This document shows positions 18,826 through 28,100 of a stretch of DNA of 64,000 nt, in pieces. A program made the position numbers and the translations under genes. How positions within the stretch are numbered: position 1 is the stretch's first letter; each line of letters opens with the position of its first letter. Source of the stretch: Chitinophagaceae bacterium (lineage in GTDB: Bacteria > Bacteroidota > Bacteroidia > Chitinophagales > Chitinophagaceae); assembly GCA_947451935.1 (NCBI GenBank), contig CANGBH010000004.1:20948-84947 (forward strand). The letters are read 5' to 3'. The notes below the pieces were generated by a model. It was given only the letters and a program-made list of their open reading frames with translations. It ran no database searches and was not told the origin of the DNA.

Positions 18826-19689
18826 ATGATAAAAGCTATACGAAAAAACGAGTCACTCATTGATGATATTCTTCATGCCAGCAAGGATGAAGAAAATTTT
18901 CATATCTGGTGGTTAGGACAAAGCGGGTATTTGTTACAGTATAAGAATATCAGAATTCTTATCGACCCCTATTTATCAGACTCACTTACCAAGAAATACG
19001 AGAACACCGAAAAGCCACATGTTCGAATCAGTGAGCTAGTTATTTCTCCATCAGAACTCCCGCGTATAGATTATATCACTTCGAGCCACAATCATACAGA
19101 CCACTTGGATGCTGAAACAATAATTCCAATTTTAAAAAATAATTCAAACTGCAAACTCATTATCCCTGAAGCCAATAGGACTCTTGTTTGTGAAAGGCTT
19201 CATCTTGAAAGCCATACTCCTATTGGATTAGACGCAGGGGAAGCTTATGAAACAACAGCATTTAGCATAAGTGCAATACCGGCATCTCATAATACAATTG
19301 AAAAAGACGAAGCTGGTAAATGCCGTTTTTTAGGCTACATAATTAGACTTGGAAAATGGTGTATATACCACAGTGGAGATACATTACTATACGACGAAAT
19401 GATTTCGCTAATCAAAAAACATAAGCCTGATTTAGCCTTACTCCCTATCAATGGAAATGACCCAGCTAGAAAAGTGGCGGGGAATTTAAACTCAACCGAA
19501 GCCGTATTCTTGGCAAAGGAAACTAATATTCCGATAATTATTCCATGCCATTATGATCTGTTTGAATTCAATACAGTAGACGTAAATGAGTTCATCCATA
19601 TTGCACAAAATGAAAACCAACGCTATTGTGTATTGGACTTAGGCGGAAAATTTTCCAGCCATGAATTCCATAATCAGGTTATAAAATAA
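18826..19689 (+). CDS. UlaG-like metallo-beta-lactamase-fold hydrolase
   Basis: IWWLGQSGYLLQYKNIRILIDPYLSD, SHNHTDHLDAET, YHSGDTLLYDEM, IIIPCHYDLF. Confidence 0.88.
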   Translation: MIKAIRKNESLIDDILHASKDEENFHIWWLGQSGYLLQYKNIRILIDPYLSDSLTKKYENTEKPHVRISELVISPSELPRIDYITSSHNHTDHLDAETIIPILKNNSNCKLIIPEANRTLVCERLHLESHTPIGLDAGEAYETTAFSISAIPASHNTIEKDEAGKCRFLGYIIRLGKWCIYHSGDTLLYDEMISLIKKHKPDLALLPINGNDPARKVAGNLNSTEAVFLAKETNIPIIIPCHYDLFEFNTVDVNEFIHIAQNENQRYCVLDLGGKFSSHEFHNQVIK

Positions 19690-19693
19690 ACAT

Positions 19694-19993
19694 CTACTTA
19701 GATTCTGTAGCAACGACTGAATCTAAATTGATTGGTCCGTAAACGTGGGGGAATGTTTGTTCTAATGAAGGAGACCACTCAAATATAAATTGACTTGAAA
19801 GTTTATCGGTATCTATGGTTAGTTGAACCAAGTCACTAACTCCTTTATAATATTTGTCTTTTATGTACTCTACTTGGCTAGCCTCGCAGCAATGTATAAA
19901 GCCTTCGGCATTTAAAGCCGGTGAAGAATAAACACCTTCTGCCTGCGCTTTTTGCCAAGCTTCAGCAGTAGTAATATGATAAATTTTAGCCAT
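19694..19993 (-). CDS. DUF952 family protein
   Basis: IYHITTAEAWQKAQAEGVYSSPALNAEGFIHCCEASQV; last gene in line with aro operon. Confidence 0.85.
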   Translation of the reverse strand: MAKIYHITTAEAWQKAQAEGVYSSPALNAEGFIHCCEASQVEYIKDKYYKGVSDLVQLTIDTDKLSSQFIFEWSPSLEQTFPHVYGPINLDSVVATESK

Positions 19994-20007
19994 GTGTTAA
20001 TTTTCGT

Positions 20008-21003
20008 TTATGAATATACGGGTTTTATATGTTGCGACCGCAACATAAGGTCAGCAAATACAAATGCAGTAACCGCTTCAAGTACTGGTGGCACCCTTAG
20101 CGCAATACATAAATCATGTCTTCCACGAACCGCGAAATTTTCCATTGCATCGGTCTCCCAATTGTATGTATGCTGTTCTTTGGGTGTAGAAGAAGTTGGC
20201 TTAATGGCAATTCTAAAAACAATCTCATTGCCATTAGTAATTCCCCCTATAATTCCACCTGCATGATTCGTAGTTGTTTTACCTTCTTTATTTTCAATGG
20301 AATCGTTATGATCTACTCCAAACATAGAAGCAGCTTTGAATCCTGTACCGAATTCAATACCACGAACGGCTGGAATAGCAAATACAGCGTGTGAAATGAG
20401 TGATTCGGCAGAATCAAAAAATGGCTCACCTAATCCTAAAGGCAATCCATTCACCTTACACTCCACAATACCACCAACAGAATCTTTTTGATCTATCGCT
20501 TTCTGTAATCCAACTTCAACTGAAGACTCCCCACCTATAGAAACTATTTCAGAAACAACAGATATCCCTTTTAATATTTTTTTAGCTACTACTCCAGCTG
20601 CAACAAGACAAAGTGTTAATCGTCCACTAAAATGTCCACCTCCACGAAAATCTTCAAATCCTCCAAATTTTCTATTGGCAACAAAATCAGCATGACCTGG
20701 TCTTGGCACAGCACGCTGCTTTTCATAATCACCAGAACGTGTATTCTTATTTTCAAACAACAGCATTAATGGCGCGCCAGTTGTTTTGCCATTAAATACG
20801 CCACTCTTAAATATTGGTAAATCTTCTTCTTGCCTTGGTGTTGTACCTTTTTGCGTACCACCTTTTCTCCGTTCTGTATCAACAATAAAATCTTCTACAG
20901 CTAGTGGCAATCCAGCAGGACAACCATCAATCACTACACCTAAACCCTCTCCATGCGATTCACCAAAAATAGATACTGAAAAAATCTTTCCGAAATGGTT
21001 CAT
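20008..21003 (-). CDS. aroC: Chorismate synthase
   Basis: FGESHGEGLGVVIDGCPAG, RPGHADFVANRKFGGFEDFRGGGHFSGR. Confidence 0.96.
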   Translation of the reverse strand: MNHFGKIFSVSIFGESHGEGLGVVIDGCPAGLPLAVEDFIVDTERRKGGTQKGTTPRQEEDLPIFKSGVFNGKTTGAPLMLLFENKNTRSGDYEKQRAVPRPGHADFVANRKFGGFEDFRGGGHFSGRLTLCLVAAGVVAKKILKGISVVSEIVSIGGESSVEVGLQKAIDQKDSVGGIVECKVNGLPLGLGEPFFDSAESLISHAVFAIPAVRGIEFGTGFKAASMFGVDHNDSIENKEGKTTTNHAGGIIGGITNGNEIVFRIAIKPTSSTPKEQHTYNWETDAMENFAVRGRHDLCIALRVPPVLEAVTAFVFADLMLRSQHIKPVYS

Positions 21004-21012
21004 GACTATTGT

Positions 21013-22293
21013 TTAATTCGTTTCCAAAGAAATATGAGCACCGAGGGAAATCATATGATGATAAAAATCGGGATATGACTTATTGATTGCTTCCGCATCG
21101 TTTATAATCACAGGTCCATCTGCACACAATGCTGCAACAGCAGCAGCCATGGCAATTCGATGATCATGATGAGAATGAACCTCAGCTCCATTCAAAACAC
21201 TACCACCATGCACATACATCATATCGCCATCTAGTTCAATTTTTATACCCATTTTACCAAAAACATCCTGTAGCGTTAATGCCCTATCGCTTTCTTTATG
21301 GGTCAACCGTTTAGCACCTTTGATTTTTGTTACCCCTTTACAGTAAGCAGCCAATGACACTAATGGTGGAAATAAATCAGGGCACTCAGTTGCATCAAAT
21401 TCAAACGCAACTAATTCGCTTGGGGAAACAACATATTGTCCATCACTATAACTCAAGTTTGCACCAGCAGAGGTAATCGCTTCTAGTATTTTCTTATCCG
21501 CTTGAACAGAATCTGCATTCATTCCTTCAATGACAATTTTGGAAGAAATGGCTCCAGCAACAAATAAGAATGAGGCACCACTCCAATCACCCTCAACGGT
21601 ATAATGAATAATATCAGGTGTAGAATTCTCCGCAGCAGGCCCAAAAGTGAAGGTCGCATAGGAGTCCACAACAGGAAGTTTCATGCCAAACGCCTTAATT
21701 ACCTGCAAGGTCATATCAATATATGGCCTACTTTTTAAGTCTTTTACTTTTATGGTAACGTCAGATGCATTTGAAGCTGAAAAAGCGAATAAAAGTCCAG
21801 TTAAAAACTGAGAACTCAAACTCCCGTCGACCTCAATAGAAGAAGGCACCATCGGCCCCTTAATCTGAATAGGAAGCTTTCCATTGTTAGACGAAATAGC
21901 AATACCCAATTTTGGAAATATCTCATCAAAAAAATGCATTGGCCGATTCATTAATGAGCCTGAACCAGTCAACGTAAGTTGCTGACTACTTATTGAAGCA
22001 ATGGGAGTGAACATCCTTATTCCCAATCCACTTTCCCCACAAAATACAGTATCCTTAACGGGCATAACACCTACACTTGATATTTCAAGATGATCTGTAT
22101 GTTCAATAATTACTGCTCCAAGTTTTTGAATCACATCGATTGCTGCAAGATCATCATTTGAATTACCTGGAGTATAAATCAATGTTTTCCCTACATGAAG
22201 CAAGGAGGCGGCACAAGCGCGTTGCATATCACTTTTAGACCTTGGTGCACTAATGTTTCCATTCAATACGGATGGATTAACTATTGCCTTCAT
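21013..22293 (-). CDS. aroA: 3-phosphoshikimate 1-carboxyvinyltransferase (EPSP synthase)
   Basis: APRSKSDMQRACAASLL, CGESGLGIRMF, HKESDRALTLQDVFGKMG, DHRIAMAAAV. Confidence 0.95.
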   Translation of the reverse strand: MKAIVNPSVLNGNISAPRSKSDMQRACAASLLHVGKTLIYTPGNSNDDLAAIDVIQKLGAVIIEHTDHLEISSVGVMPVKDTVFCGESGLGIRMFTPIASISSQQLTLTGSGSLMNRPMHFFDEIFPKLGIAISSNNGKLPIQIKGPMVPSSIEVDGSLSSQFLTGLLFAFSASNASDVTIKVKDLKSRPYIDMTLQVIKAFGMKLPVVDSYATFTFGPAAENSTPDIIHYTVEGDWSGASFLFVAGAISSKIVIEGMNADSVQADKKILEAITSAGANLSYSDGQYVVSPSELVAFEFDATECPDLFPPLVSLAAYCKGVTKIKGAKRLTHKESDRALTLQDVFGKMGIKIELDGDMMYVHGGSVLNGAEVHSHHDHRIAMAAAVAALCADGPVIINDAEAINKSYPDFYHHMISLGAHISLETN

Positions 22294-22301
22294 TGTATTT
22301 A

Positions 22302-23345
22302 TTACTTAATCATGTTATTAAACTCTACCAAATGGTCATGCAATGCATCAACAGAAATCTTTTGTATTAAACCAGTTCCTATTTTTTGTAATAAAATATA
22401 GCTCATGTCTTTGTTCACACGCTTCTTATCCATCTTCAACACATTAAACACTTTTTTTACATCAAATTTTCCTCTAGTCGGCAATCCATATTCTATCAAT
22501 ACCTTTTCTATTCTATCTGCCCCTTTTAGTCCCACTGCTTTTTCTGAAAGCCATGAAGCGAAAATCATTCCTAATGAAACAGCTTGACCATGCGTCAATT
22601 CGTATTGAGTTTCTAAGGCATGTCCAAGGGTATGACCGAAATTGAGCAACTTTCTATTGCCTGTTTCAAATTCATCCGCTTTAACAACACCCACTTTCAA
22701 TTTTACATTGCGCAGAATAATATCTCTAAGAAGGGATTTGTCACGCTTCACTTTAGCAATATTACTTTTCTCTAACAATGAAAACGTTTTGCTATCCAAT
22801 ATACAAGCATGCTTGATGATCTCAGCAAACCCGTTACTCCATTCTGAATCTGGTAATGTTTTCAAAAAATCAAGATCATAAAACAAAAAAGAGGGTTGAC
22901 GAATCACCCCCACCATGTTTTTATATTCCCCTACATCGATACCGTTTTTACCTCCAATAGAAGCATCTACCATAGCTAATAATGATGTAGGCACAAAACC
23001 AAACTCAATGCCCCTCATATATACCGAAGCGATGTAGCCGGTAAGGTCTGTAATAACTCCGCCTCCAATACCAATTAACGTAGTTTGTCTATCTGCAGAA
23101 AATTCAATTAGCTGATCAATTACTGCGTCCACTGTAGCCTGAACCTTATACTCCTCACCAGCTTTCAAGGTAATTACATTCCACTTCTTGAATTTACTTT
23201 TATGCGCAACAAAAACATTTTCATCAGTAATAATAATCGCCTTCTCTTTGTTTACAATTTGATCAAAATTATTGAATGATGCATCAAAGTAGCAATCGAC
23301 AATTTTCTGTGAAAAACGAAAACGTGTTTTTTTCATACTCGTCAT
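22302..23345 (-). CDS. aroB: 3-dehydroquinate synthase
   Basis: IGIGGGVITDLTGYIASVYMRGIEFGFVPTSLLAMVDASIGGKNGID, LLNFGHTLGHALE. Confidence 0.96.
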   Translation of the reverse strand: MTSMKKTRFRFSQKIVDCYFDASFNNFDQIVNKEKAIIITDENVFVAHKSKFKKWNVITLKAGEEYKVQATVDAVIDQLIEFSADRQTTLIGIGGGVITDLTGYIASVYMRGIEFGFVPTSLLAMVDASIGGKNGIDVGEYKNMVGVIRQPSFLFYDLDFLKTLPDSEWSNGFAEIIKHACILDSKTFSLLEKSNIAKVKRDKSLLRDIILRNVKLKVGVVKADEFETGNRKLLNFGHTLGHALETQYELTHGQAVSLGMIFASWLSEKAVGLKGADRIEKVLIEYGLPTRGKFDVKKVFNVLKMDKKRVNKDMSYILLQKIGTGLIQKISVDALHDHLVEFNNMIK

Positions 23346-23349
23346 ACTA

Positions 23350-23772
23350 TTACTTATCTGTTTTTAAAAAGACTTCGATCTCTGTTTGAAACGTCCTTGT
23401 CAAATGATACTCTTCTTGCCTTTCAATAAATGATGTCACTTGTGCAAGTGAACCAGGACTCACTGAATAAGCAATGATTTCATCAGACCAGTCAAATCCA
23501 GCCTTTATCAATTGAGTCGTGTTTGTCCATTCGGAAGACTCAGAACGCAACAACCTCATAACCTGAGATAAATTCTGGGCAGGATGCAACTGCAATAAAA
23601 GATGAACATGATCTTCGGCTCCATTCACTTCTAATAAATGAATTCCTTTTTCTTCTGCCAGTTTTTTTATGTGACTAAAAAGAACAACCCTTACCGGCCG
23701 TGTTAATACACTTTCCCTGTTTCGAGTTGACCAAATGATGTGCACATATAAAAAAACCTGTACCATGGTCAA
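23350..23772 (-). CDS. Y1 (IS200/RAYT-like) HUH transposase-family protein, apparently lacking the catalytic Tyr
   Basis: VFLYVHIIWSTRNRE, EDHVHLLLQL (HUH), SFIERQEEYHLTRTFQTEIEVFL aligning to typical KYIxNQEEHHxxxTFxEEYLEFL; 4 bp from aroB and 17 bp from the DAHP synthase gene. Confidence 0.85.
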   Translation of the reverse strand: MTMVQVFLYVHIIWSTRNRESVLTRPVRVVLFSHIKKLAEEKGIHLLEVNGAEDHVHLLLQLHPAQNLSQVMRLLRSESSEWTNTTQLIKAGFDWSDEIIAYSVSPGSLAQVTSFIERQEEYHLTRTFQTEIEVFLKTDK

Positions 23773-23789
23773 TTTATTAGTAGCGAACC

Positions 23790-24878
23790 TTAATCGTTCA
23801 TGACTTTATTCTGCCTATTAATACTTTCCATATGGATTGCATCCATGTAGCGCGTTACAAACTCTTCGCTAAGAGAAAGTTTGTCAGCCTTCTTCACAGC
23901 TTTATCCAAAATTTCATTCCAACGATTTGCTTGCAAAATAGTTACATTATTATTCTTCTTGTATGTTCCTATTTTTTCTGCAATATGCATACGCTGAGAA
24001 ATCAACTGCATCAACTCATCATCGATATGATTGATCTGTTCTCTCAACTTATCAAGTGCAATATGGAATGTTTCTGATGAAACATCTTCTCTTCTCCATA
24101 CGATCTCATCCAACATCTCTGCAAGACGCTCAGGAGTAATTTGCTGCTTAGCATCGCTCCATGCATTATCTGGATCGATATGGCTTTCAATCATCAAGCC
24201 ATCAAAATCAAGGTCGATTGCTTTTTGAGCAGTGGCAAGAAGAATATCTCGACGACCACAAATATGAGAAGGGTCATTGATGATTGGCATTCCTGGCATT
24301 CTGCGTTTCATTTCAATCGCTAAATGCCACATTGGAGCATTCCTAAATTCTGTATTACCATAAGAAGAAAAACCACGGTGGATTAATCCAATTTCTTTTA
24401 TACCAGCACGAGCAACACGCTCAACAGCACCTTGCCATAATTCAAGATCAGGGTTGATTGGGTTCTTAATCAACACTGGTACATCTACACCGCGAAGTGC
24501 ATCGGCAACTTCTTGCACACTAAATGGGTTAACTGTTGTTCTAGCACCAACCCATAAAACATCTACGTCAAATGTGAGTGCATCTTCAACTTGCTTTCCT
24601 GTTGCTACTTCTACAGTGGTAGGTAAACCAGTAAGTTTTTTTGCTTGTTGTAACCAAGGCAAACCCTTTGCTCCAATACCTTCAAACATTCCAGGCTTGG
24701 TTCTTGGTTTCCATATACCAGCACGCAACATATCTACTTTACCAGTGTTTGCAAGGCGTTGTGCAGTGGCAAGAACTTGCTCTTCTGTTTCAGCACTGCA
24801 AGGGCCAGAAATAATAAGAGGACGTTTATTCCAAGCTGCTTTTACAATTGATTGATGACTTTCTTGTGTTGTTTCCAT
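23790..24878 (-). CDS. Bifunctional 3-deoxy-7-phosphoheptulonate synthase / chorismate mutase
   Basis: IISGPCSAETEEQV, RAGIWKPRTKPGMFEGIG, NDPSHICGRRD; C-terminal type II chorismate mutase LREQINHIDDELMQLISQRMHIAEKIG. Confidence 0.95.
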   Translation of the reverse strand: METTQESHQSIVKAAWNKRPLIISGPCSAETEEQVLATAQRLANTGKVDMLRAGIWKPRTKPGMFEGIGAKGLPWLQQAKKLTGLPTTVEVATGKQVEDALTFDVDVLWVGARTTVNPFSVQEVADALRGVDVPVLIKNPINPDLELWQGAVERVARAGIKEIGLIHRGFSSYGNTEFRNAPMWHLAIEMKRRMPGMPIINDPSHICGRRDILLATAQKAIDLDFDGLMIESHIDPDNAWSDAKQQITPERLAEMLDEIVWRREDVSSETFHIALDKLREQINHIDDELMQLISQRMHIAEKIGTYKKNNNVTILQANRWNEILDKAVKKADKLSLSEEFVTRYMDAIHMESINRQNKVMND

Positions 24879-24918
24879 GATGTAAAATTAACGTTTTAAA
24901 AAGAATGTTTATTTTATA

Positions 24919-25773
24919 CTAATGAATGATCCTTCGGATCTGATTTGCTTTTTCCATTAACTCGTGAAGATATTCCCAGTTCTCTTTCTCTAAACAAGAT
25001 TTAAATTTTCTCAGCTGCATGATGTGCTCATTCAATACATCCAGAATGTTATCCTTGTTTTGCTTTAAAATTGGTGTCCACATATCTGGGCTACTCTTTG
25101 CCAACCTTACGGTACTCTCAAATCCTGCACTAGCCATTTCAAAAATGGCACTATCTTCTTTTTCCTTTTCAAGCACGGTGTTTGCCAAGGCGAATGAAGT
25201 GATATGAGATATATGACTAACGTATGCAGCATGAAGATCATGATCGTGTGCATCCATCTCGAAAATGCGCATATTCAAATTGCCGAAAAGTAATTTAGCA
25301 TAGGCAATGGCCTCATCACTACTATCCTGAGCATCACAAATAATCACTGATTTATCTTCGAATGCGCCTTCTACCGCTGCAGTAGGACCACTATATTCTG
25401 TTCCCCACATAGGATGTGCAGCGACAAACTGACTCCGCTTTGGATGGCCTTTTACTTTATCGATCAATAAACTTTTTGTAGAACCTAAATCGATAACTAT
25501 TTGCTGATCAATTAAGTCAAGTATTTTAGGCACAAGCGTTATCATACTATCAACCGGAATAGCAACTAGAATAACATCCGATTTTGAAATGGCGTCTTCC
25601 ATGCTCAACATTTCATCAACAAGATGAAGTGCGATGGCTTGCTCAGCATGAAGCGGGTTATTGTCAATACCAACAACATGGTTTGATATGCCCTTTTTCT
25701 TACACTGAAGTGCAAGTGAGCCACCAATCAAACCAACTCCAACTATCGCAATATTTTTTTTATCTATATTCAT
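24919..25773 (-). CDS. tyrA: Prephenate dehydrogenase
   Basis: IAIVGVGLIGGSLALQCKKKG, AAHPMWGTEYSGP, HDHDLHAAYVSHISHI. Confidence 0.93.
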   Translation of the reverse strand: MNIDKKNIAIVGVGLIGGSLALQCKKKGISNHVVGIDNNPLHAEQAIALHLVDEMLSMEDAISKSDVILVAIPVDSMITLVPKILDLIDQQIVIDLGSTKSLLIDKVKGHPKRSQFVAAHPMWGTEYSGPTAAVEGAFEDKSVIICDAQDSSDEAIAYAKLLFGNLNMRIFEMDAHDHDLHAAYVSHISHITSFALANTVLEKEKEDSAIFEMASAGFESTVRLAKSSPDMWTPILKQNKDNILDVLNEHIMQLRKFKSCLEKENWEYLHELMEKANQIRRIIH

Positions 25774-25842
25774 TTGCTCAACTACTTAAAACCTATTTTG
25801 CGTTTAAATGATAGTATGTTCAATTTATATATTGATTATCTT

Positions 25843-27024
25843 CTATTCTTTTATCTTCTTCACTCTATTGATAGCTTCCTGTAAAATCTCTTCTTTGCTG
25901 CATAAACTCACACGCACAAAAGAATCACCAGCATCACCAAAAATTCCTCCAGGCGTAATGAATACACGGGCTTCATTCAACACTTTATCACTCAACTCGT
26001 ATCCAGACTTAAATTCACTTGGAATAGCAGCCCACACAAACATACCAACTTGATCTTTGGCATATGAGCATCCAAGTAAATCAAGTAACTCACATGCCAA
26101 TTTTTTTCTATCCGAGTAAACCTGATTAATATTGTCAAACCAGTCCTTGCCCAACTCTAACGCTTTAGATGCCGCAAGTTGAACAGGCAAAAACATACCA
26201 CTATCCATATTGCTTTTAAACCTCAAGATGGCATTGATATGTTCCGCAGAAGCAACAATCATCCCAACACGCCAACCCGCCATATTGTGTGATTTGCTCA
26301 ACGAGTTAAGTTCAATGACTACTTCTTTATCGATATCATACTCCAACAAACTTGTTGGATGATTATTCAAAATAAAACTGTATGGATTATCATGTACGAT
26401 CATTACTTTTTCGCGCTTTGCAAAAGCAATAATTTCGCTCAATAATTTTTTATCAGGAAGTTGACCAGTAGGCATATGAGGGTAATTGAGAAAAATAATT
26501 TTCACAACACCTTGTCCCTTTGCATTATACTCATCAATCATTTTCTTCCAAACGGCTAAATCTGGATGCCAATTATTTTCAGATTCAAGTCGATATGAAA
26601 GTACCGTACCTCCAGAAAGCTTGACAGCACTACTATATGTTGGATAACCAGGATTTGGAACAAATGCAGCATCGCCTTCCTGAAGATAAGTCATGCATAT
26701 ATGCATGACCCCTTCTTTACTTCCTATCAACGGAAGCACCTCAGTATCTGGATTCACCAAAACAGTATACCATTTTTTATACCATGCAGATATTGCATTT
26801 CGAAATATAGGTGAACCTTTATACGATTGGTAGGCATGAGTATTTTGCTTTTCCGCTTCCGTGTGTAATGCTTCAACCACAGATGGATGAGGTGGAAGAT
26901 CAGGACTGCCAATACCCAAATTAATTACTGCATGCCCTGTCTTATTAAGCTCATCGATTTCTCGAAGCTTAGTAGAGAAATAATATTCTCCAATTCCATT
27001 TAATCTAGATGATACCGGTATCAT
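25843..27024 (-). CDS. Class I/II PLP aminotransferase (aromatic/prephenate context)
   Basis: VINLGIGSPDLPPHPSV, NPGYPTYSSAVKLSGG, SLSKSHNMAGWRVG; overlaps pheA by 4 bp. Confidence 0.92.
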   Translation of the reverse strand: MIPVSSRLNGIGEYYFSTKLREIDELNKTGHAVINLGIGSPDLPPHPSVVEALHTEAEKQNTHAYQSYKGSPIFRNAISAWYKKWYTVLVNPDTEVLPLIGSKEGVMHICMTYLQEGDAAFVPNPGYPTYSSAVKLSGGTVLSYRLESENNWHPDLAVWKKMIDEYNAKGQGVVKIIFLNYPHMPTGQLPDKKLLSEIIAFAKREKVMIVHDNPYSFILNNHPTSLLEYDIDKEVVIELNSLSKSHNMAGWRVGMIVASAEHINAILRFKSNMDSGMFLPVQLAASKALELGKDWFDNINQVYSDRKKLACELLDLLGCSYAKDQVGMFVWAAIPSEFKSGYELSDKVLNEARVFITPGGIFGDAGDSFVRVSLCSKEEILQEAINRVKKIKE

Positions 27025-27911
27025 GAGGCTGAATTAAATTTTCCTTTTTTATAAATACCCAATACACGCATGTACTTTGTTTTGGCCGTCAACTTTTTCA
27101 GAAGTGAATTGAATTTCTTTAATGATTCAAATTCAAGGTCTGCATGAAAACCATATTTAAATTGACTGCCAGCAATTGGGAATGACTGCAGCTTAGAAAT
27201 GTTTATGTCTTCCGCAGCAATGAGGGAGAGCACTTTCGCAAGACTACCCTTCTCATGATCGGTATGAAAATTGATGGATGCTTTATCTGCACCTTCGATA
27301 ACAGAAGGATGCTGTTGCAACACCAAAAAACGCGTATAATTATGCTTTACGTCGTTTATTTTAGGAGCAATCAATTCAAGGTCAAACATCTCCGCAGCCA
27401 GCTTACTAGCAATAGCTGCAACATGCTTGCTCTTCTTAAGATGAACATGCTTTGCACTCAATGCAGTATCATCCGTCTCAATTAACGTCCAAGGATACTT
27501 GTTTAAAAAACCAAGGCATTGCTGAAGTGCCATAGGATGCGAATGAACCTCTTTAATATCAGACAACTTCACACCAGGATTCACCATTAAATTTTGATCA
27601 ATTTGGAGGTAAACTTCACCCGCTACAAAAAGAGATGACTTTTGCAATAAGTTATAATTAGGAAGTATACTACCCGCGATAGAATTTTCAATCGCCATAA
27701 TACCACCGCTAGTCTTTTTAGAATCTGAAGCGTCTCGAATAAGATCGATGAAAGTAGCACATGGAAGGATTTCAACATTTTTACCATAGAACTTACGAGC
27801 AGCGACTTGATGAAAACTGCCTTCATAGCCCTGAATAGCAATAGGTTTTGGAGTAGCCGACTTGGACGGCTTTTCCAGATTGCGAAGTTTACTATTTTTC
27901 TTTTCGGACAT
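27021..27911 (-). CDS. pheA: Prephenate dehydratase
   Basis: IQGYEGSFHQVAARKFYG, GIMAIENSIAGSILPNYNLL, HSHPMALQQC, NYTRFLVL; ACT domain (KASINFHTDHEKGSLAKVLSLIAAEDINISKLQSFPI). Confidence 0.94.
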   Translation of the reverse strand: MSEKKNSKLRNLEKPSKSATPKPIAIQGYEGSFHQVAARKFYGKNVEILPCATFIDLIRDASDSKKTSGGIMAIENSIAGSILPNYNLLQKSSLFVAGEVYLQIDQNLMVNPGVKLSDIKEVHSHPMALQQCLGFLNKYPWTLIETDDTALSAKHVHLKKSKHVAAIASKLAAEMFDLELIAPKINDVKHNYTRFLVLQQHPSVIEGADKASINFHTDHEKGSLAKVLSLIAAEDINISKLQSFPIAGSQFKYGFHADLEFESLKKFNSLLKKLTAKTKYMRVLGIYKKGKFNSAS

Positions 27912-27926
27912 CGTTCATTTACGATT

Positions 27927-27958
27927 TAAAAAAAAATCCCGGTAGTGTTACCGGGATT
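27927..27958 (-). terminator. Intrinsic terminator of the pheA-operon leader (attenuator)
   Basis: Minus strand AATCCCGGTA-ACAC-TACCGGGATT followed by TTTTTTTT; 10-bp perfect stem just upstream of pheA ATG. Confidence 0.93.
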
Positions 27959-27988
27959 CTTATGTTGATATATCTTGTTATTATTTGT

Positions 27989-28060
27989 TCAACAAAGAGA
28001 TCCCGTACTACCGGTAAAGTAGTAGTAAAAATAAAAACGGGCTGTCTTTGGCATGTTCAT
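27989..28060 (-). CDS. Aromatic-operon leader peptide MNMPKTARFYFYYYFTGSTGSLC
   Basis: ATG AAC ATG CCA AAG ACA GCC CGT TTT TAT TTT TAC TAC TAC TTT ACC GGT AGT ACG GGA TCT CTT TGT TGA on minus strand; seven consecutive Phe/Tyr codons; downstream terminator precedes pheA. Confidence 0.9.
   Translation of the reverse strand: MNMPKTARFYFYYYFTGSTGSLC
28000..28014 (-). promoter_or_regulatory. Predicted antiterminator segment (pairs with terminator arms)
   Basis: Minus-strand CCGGTAGTACGGGAT complementary to ATCCCG and ACTACCGG within the terminator hairpin. Confidence 0.75.
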
Positions 28061-28100
28061 GAAACAAATATAAGAAACTGAATGTAGTTAAACAATATTT

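Noticed and set aside
23350-23772. Active IS200 insertion element
   Set aside because: No flanking hairpin ends or TnpB in the short gaps, tight operonic spacing, and apparent loss of the catalytic Tyr.
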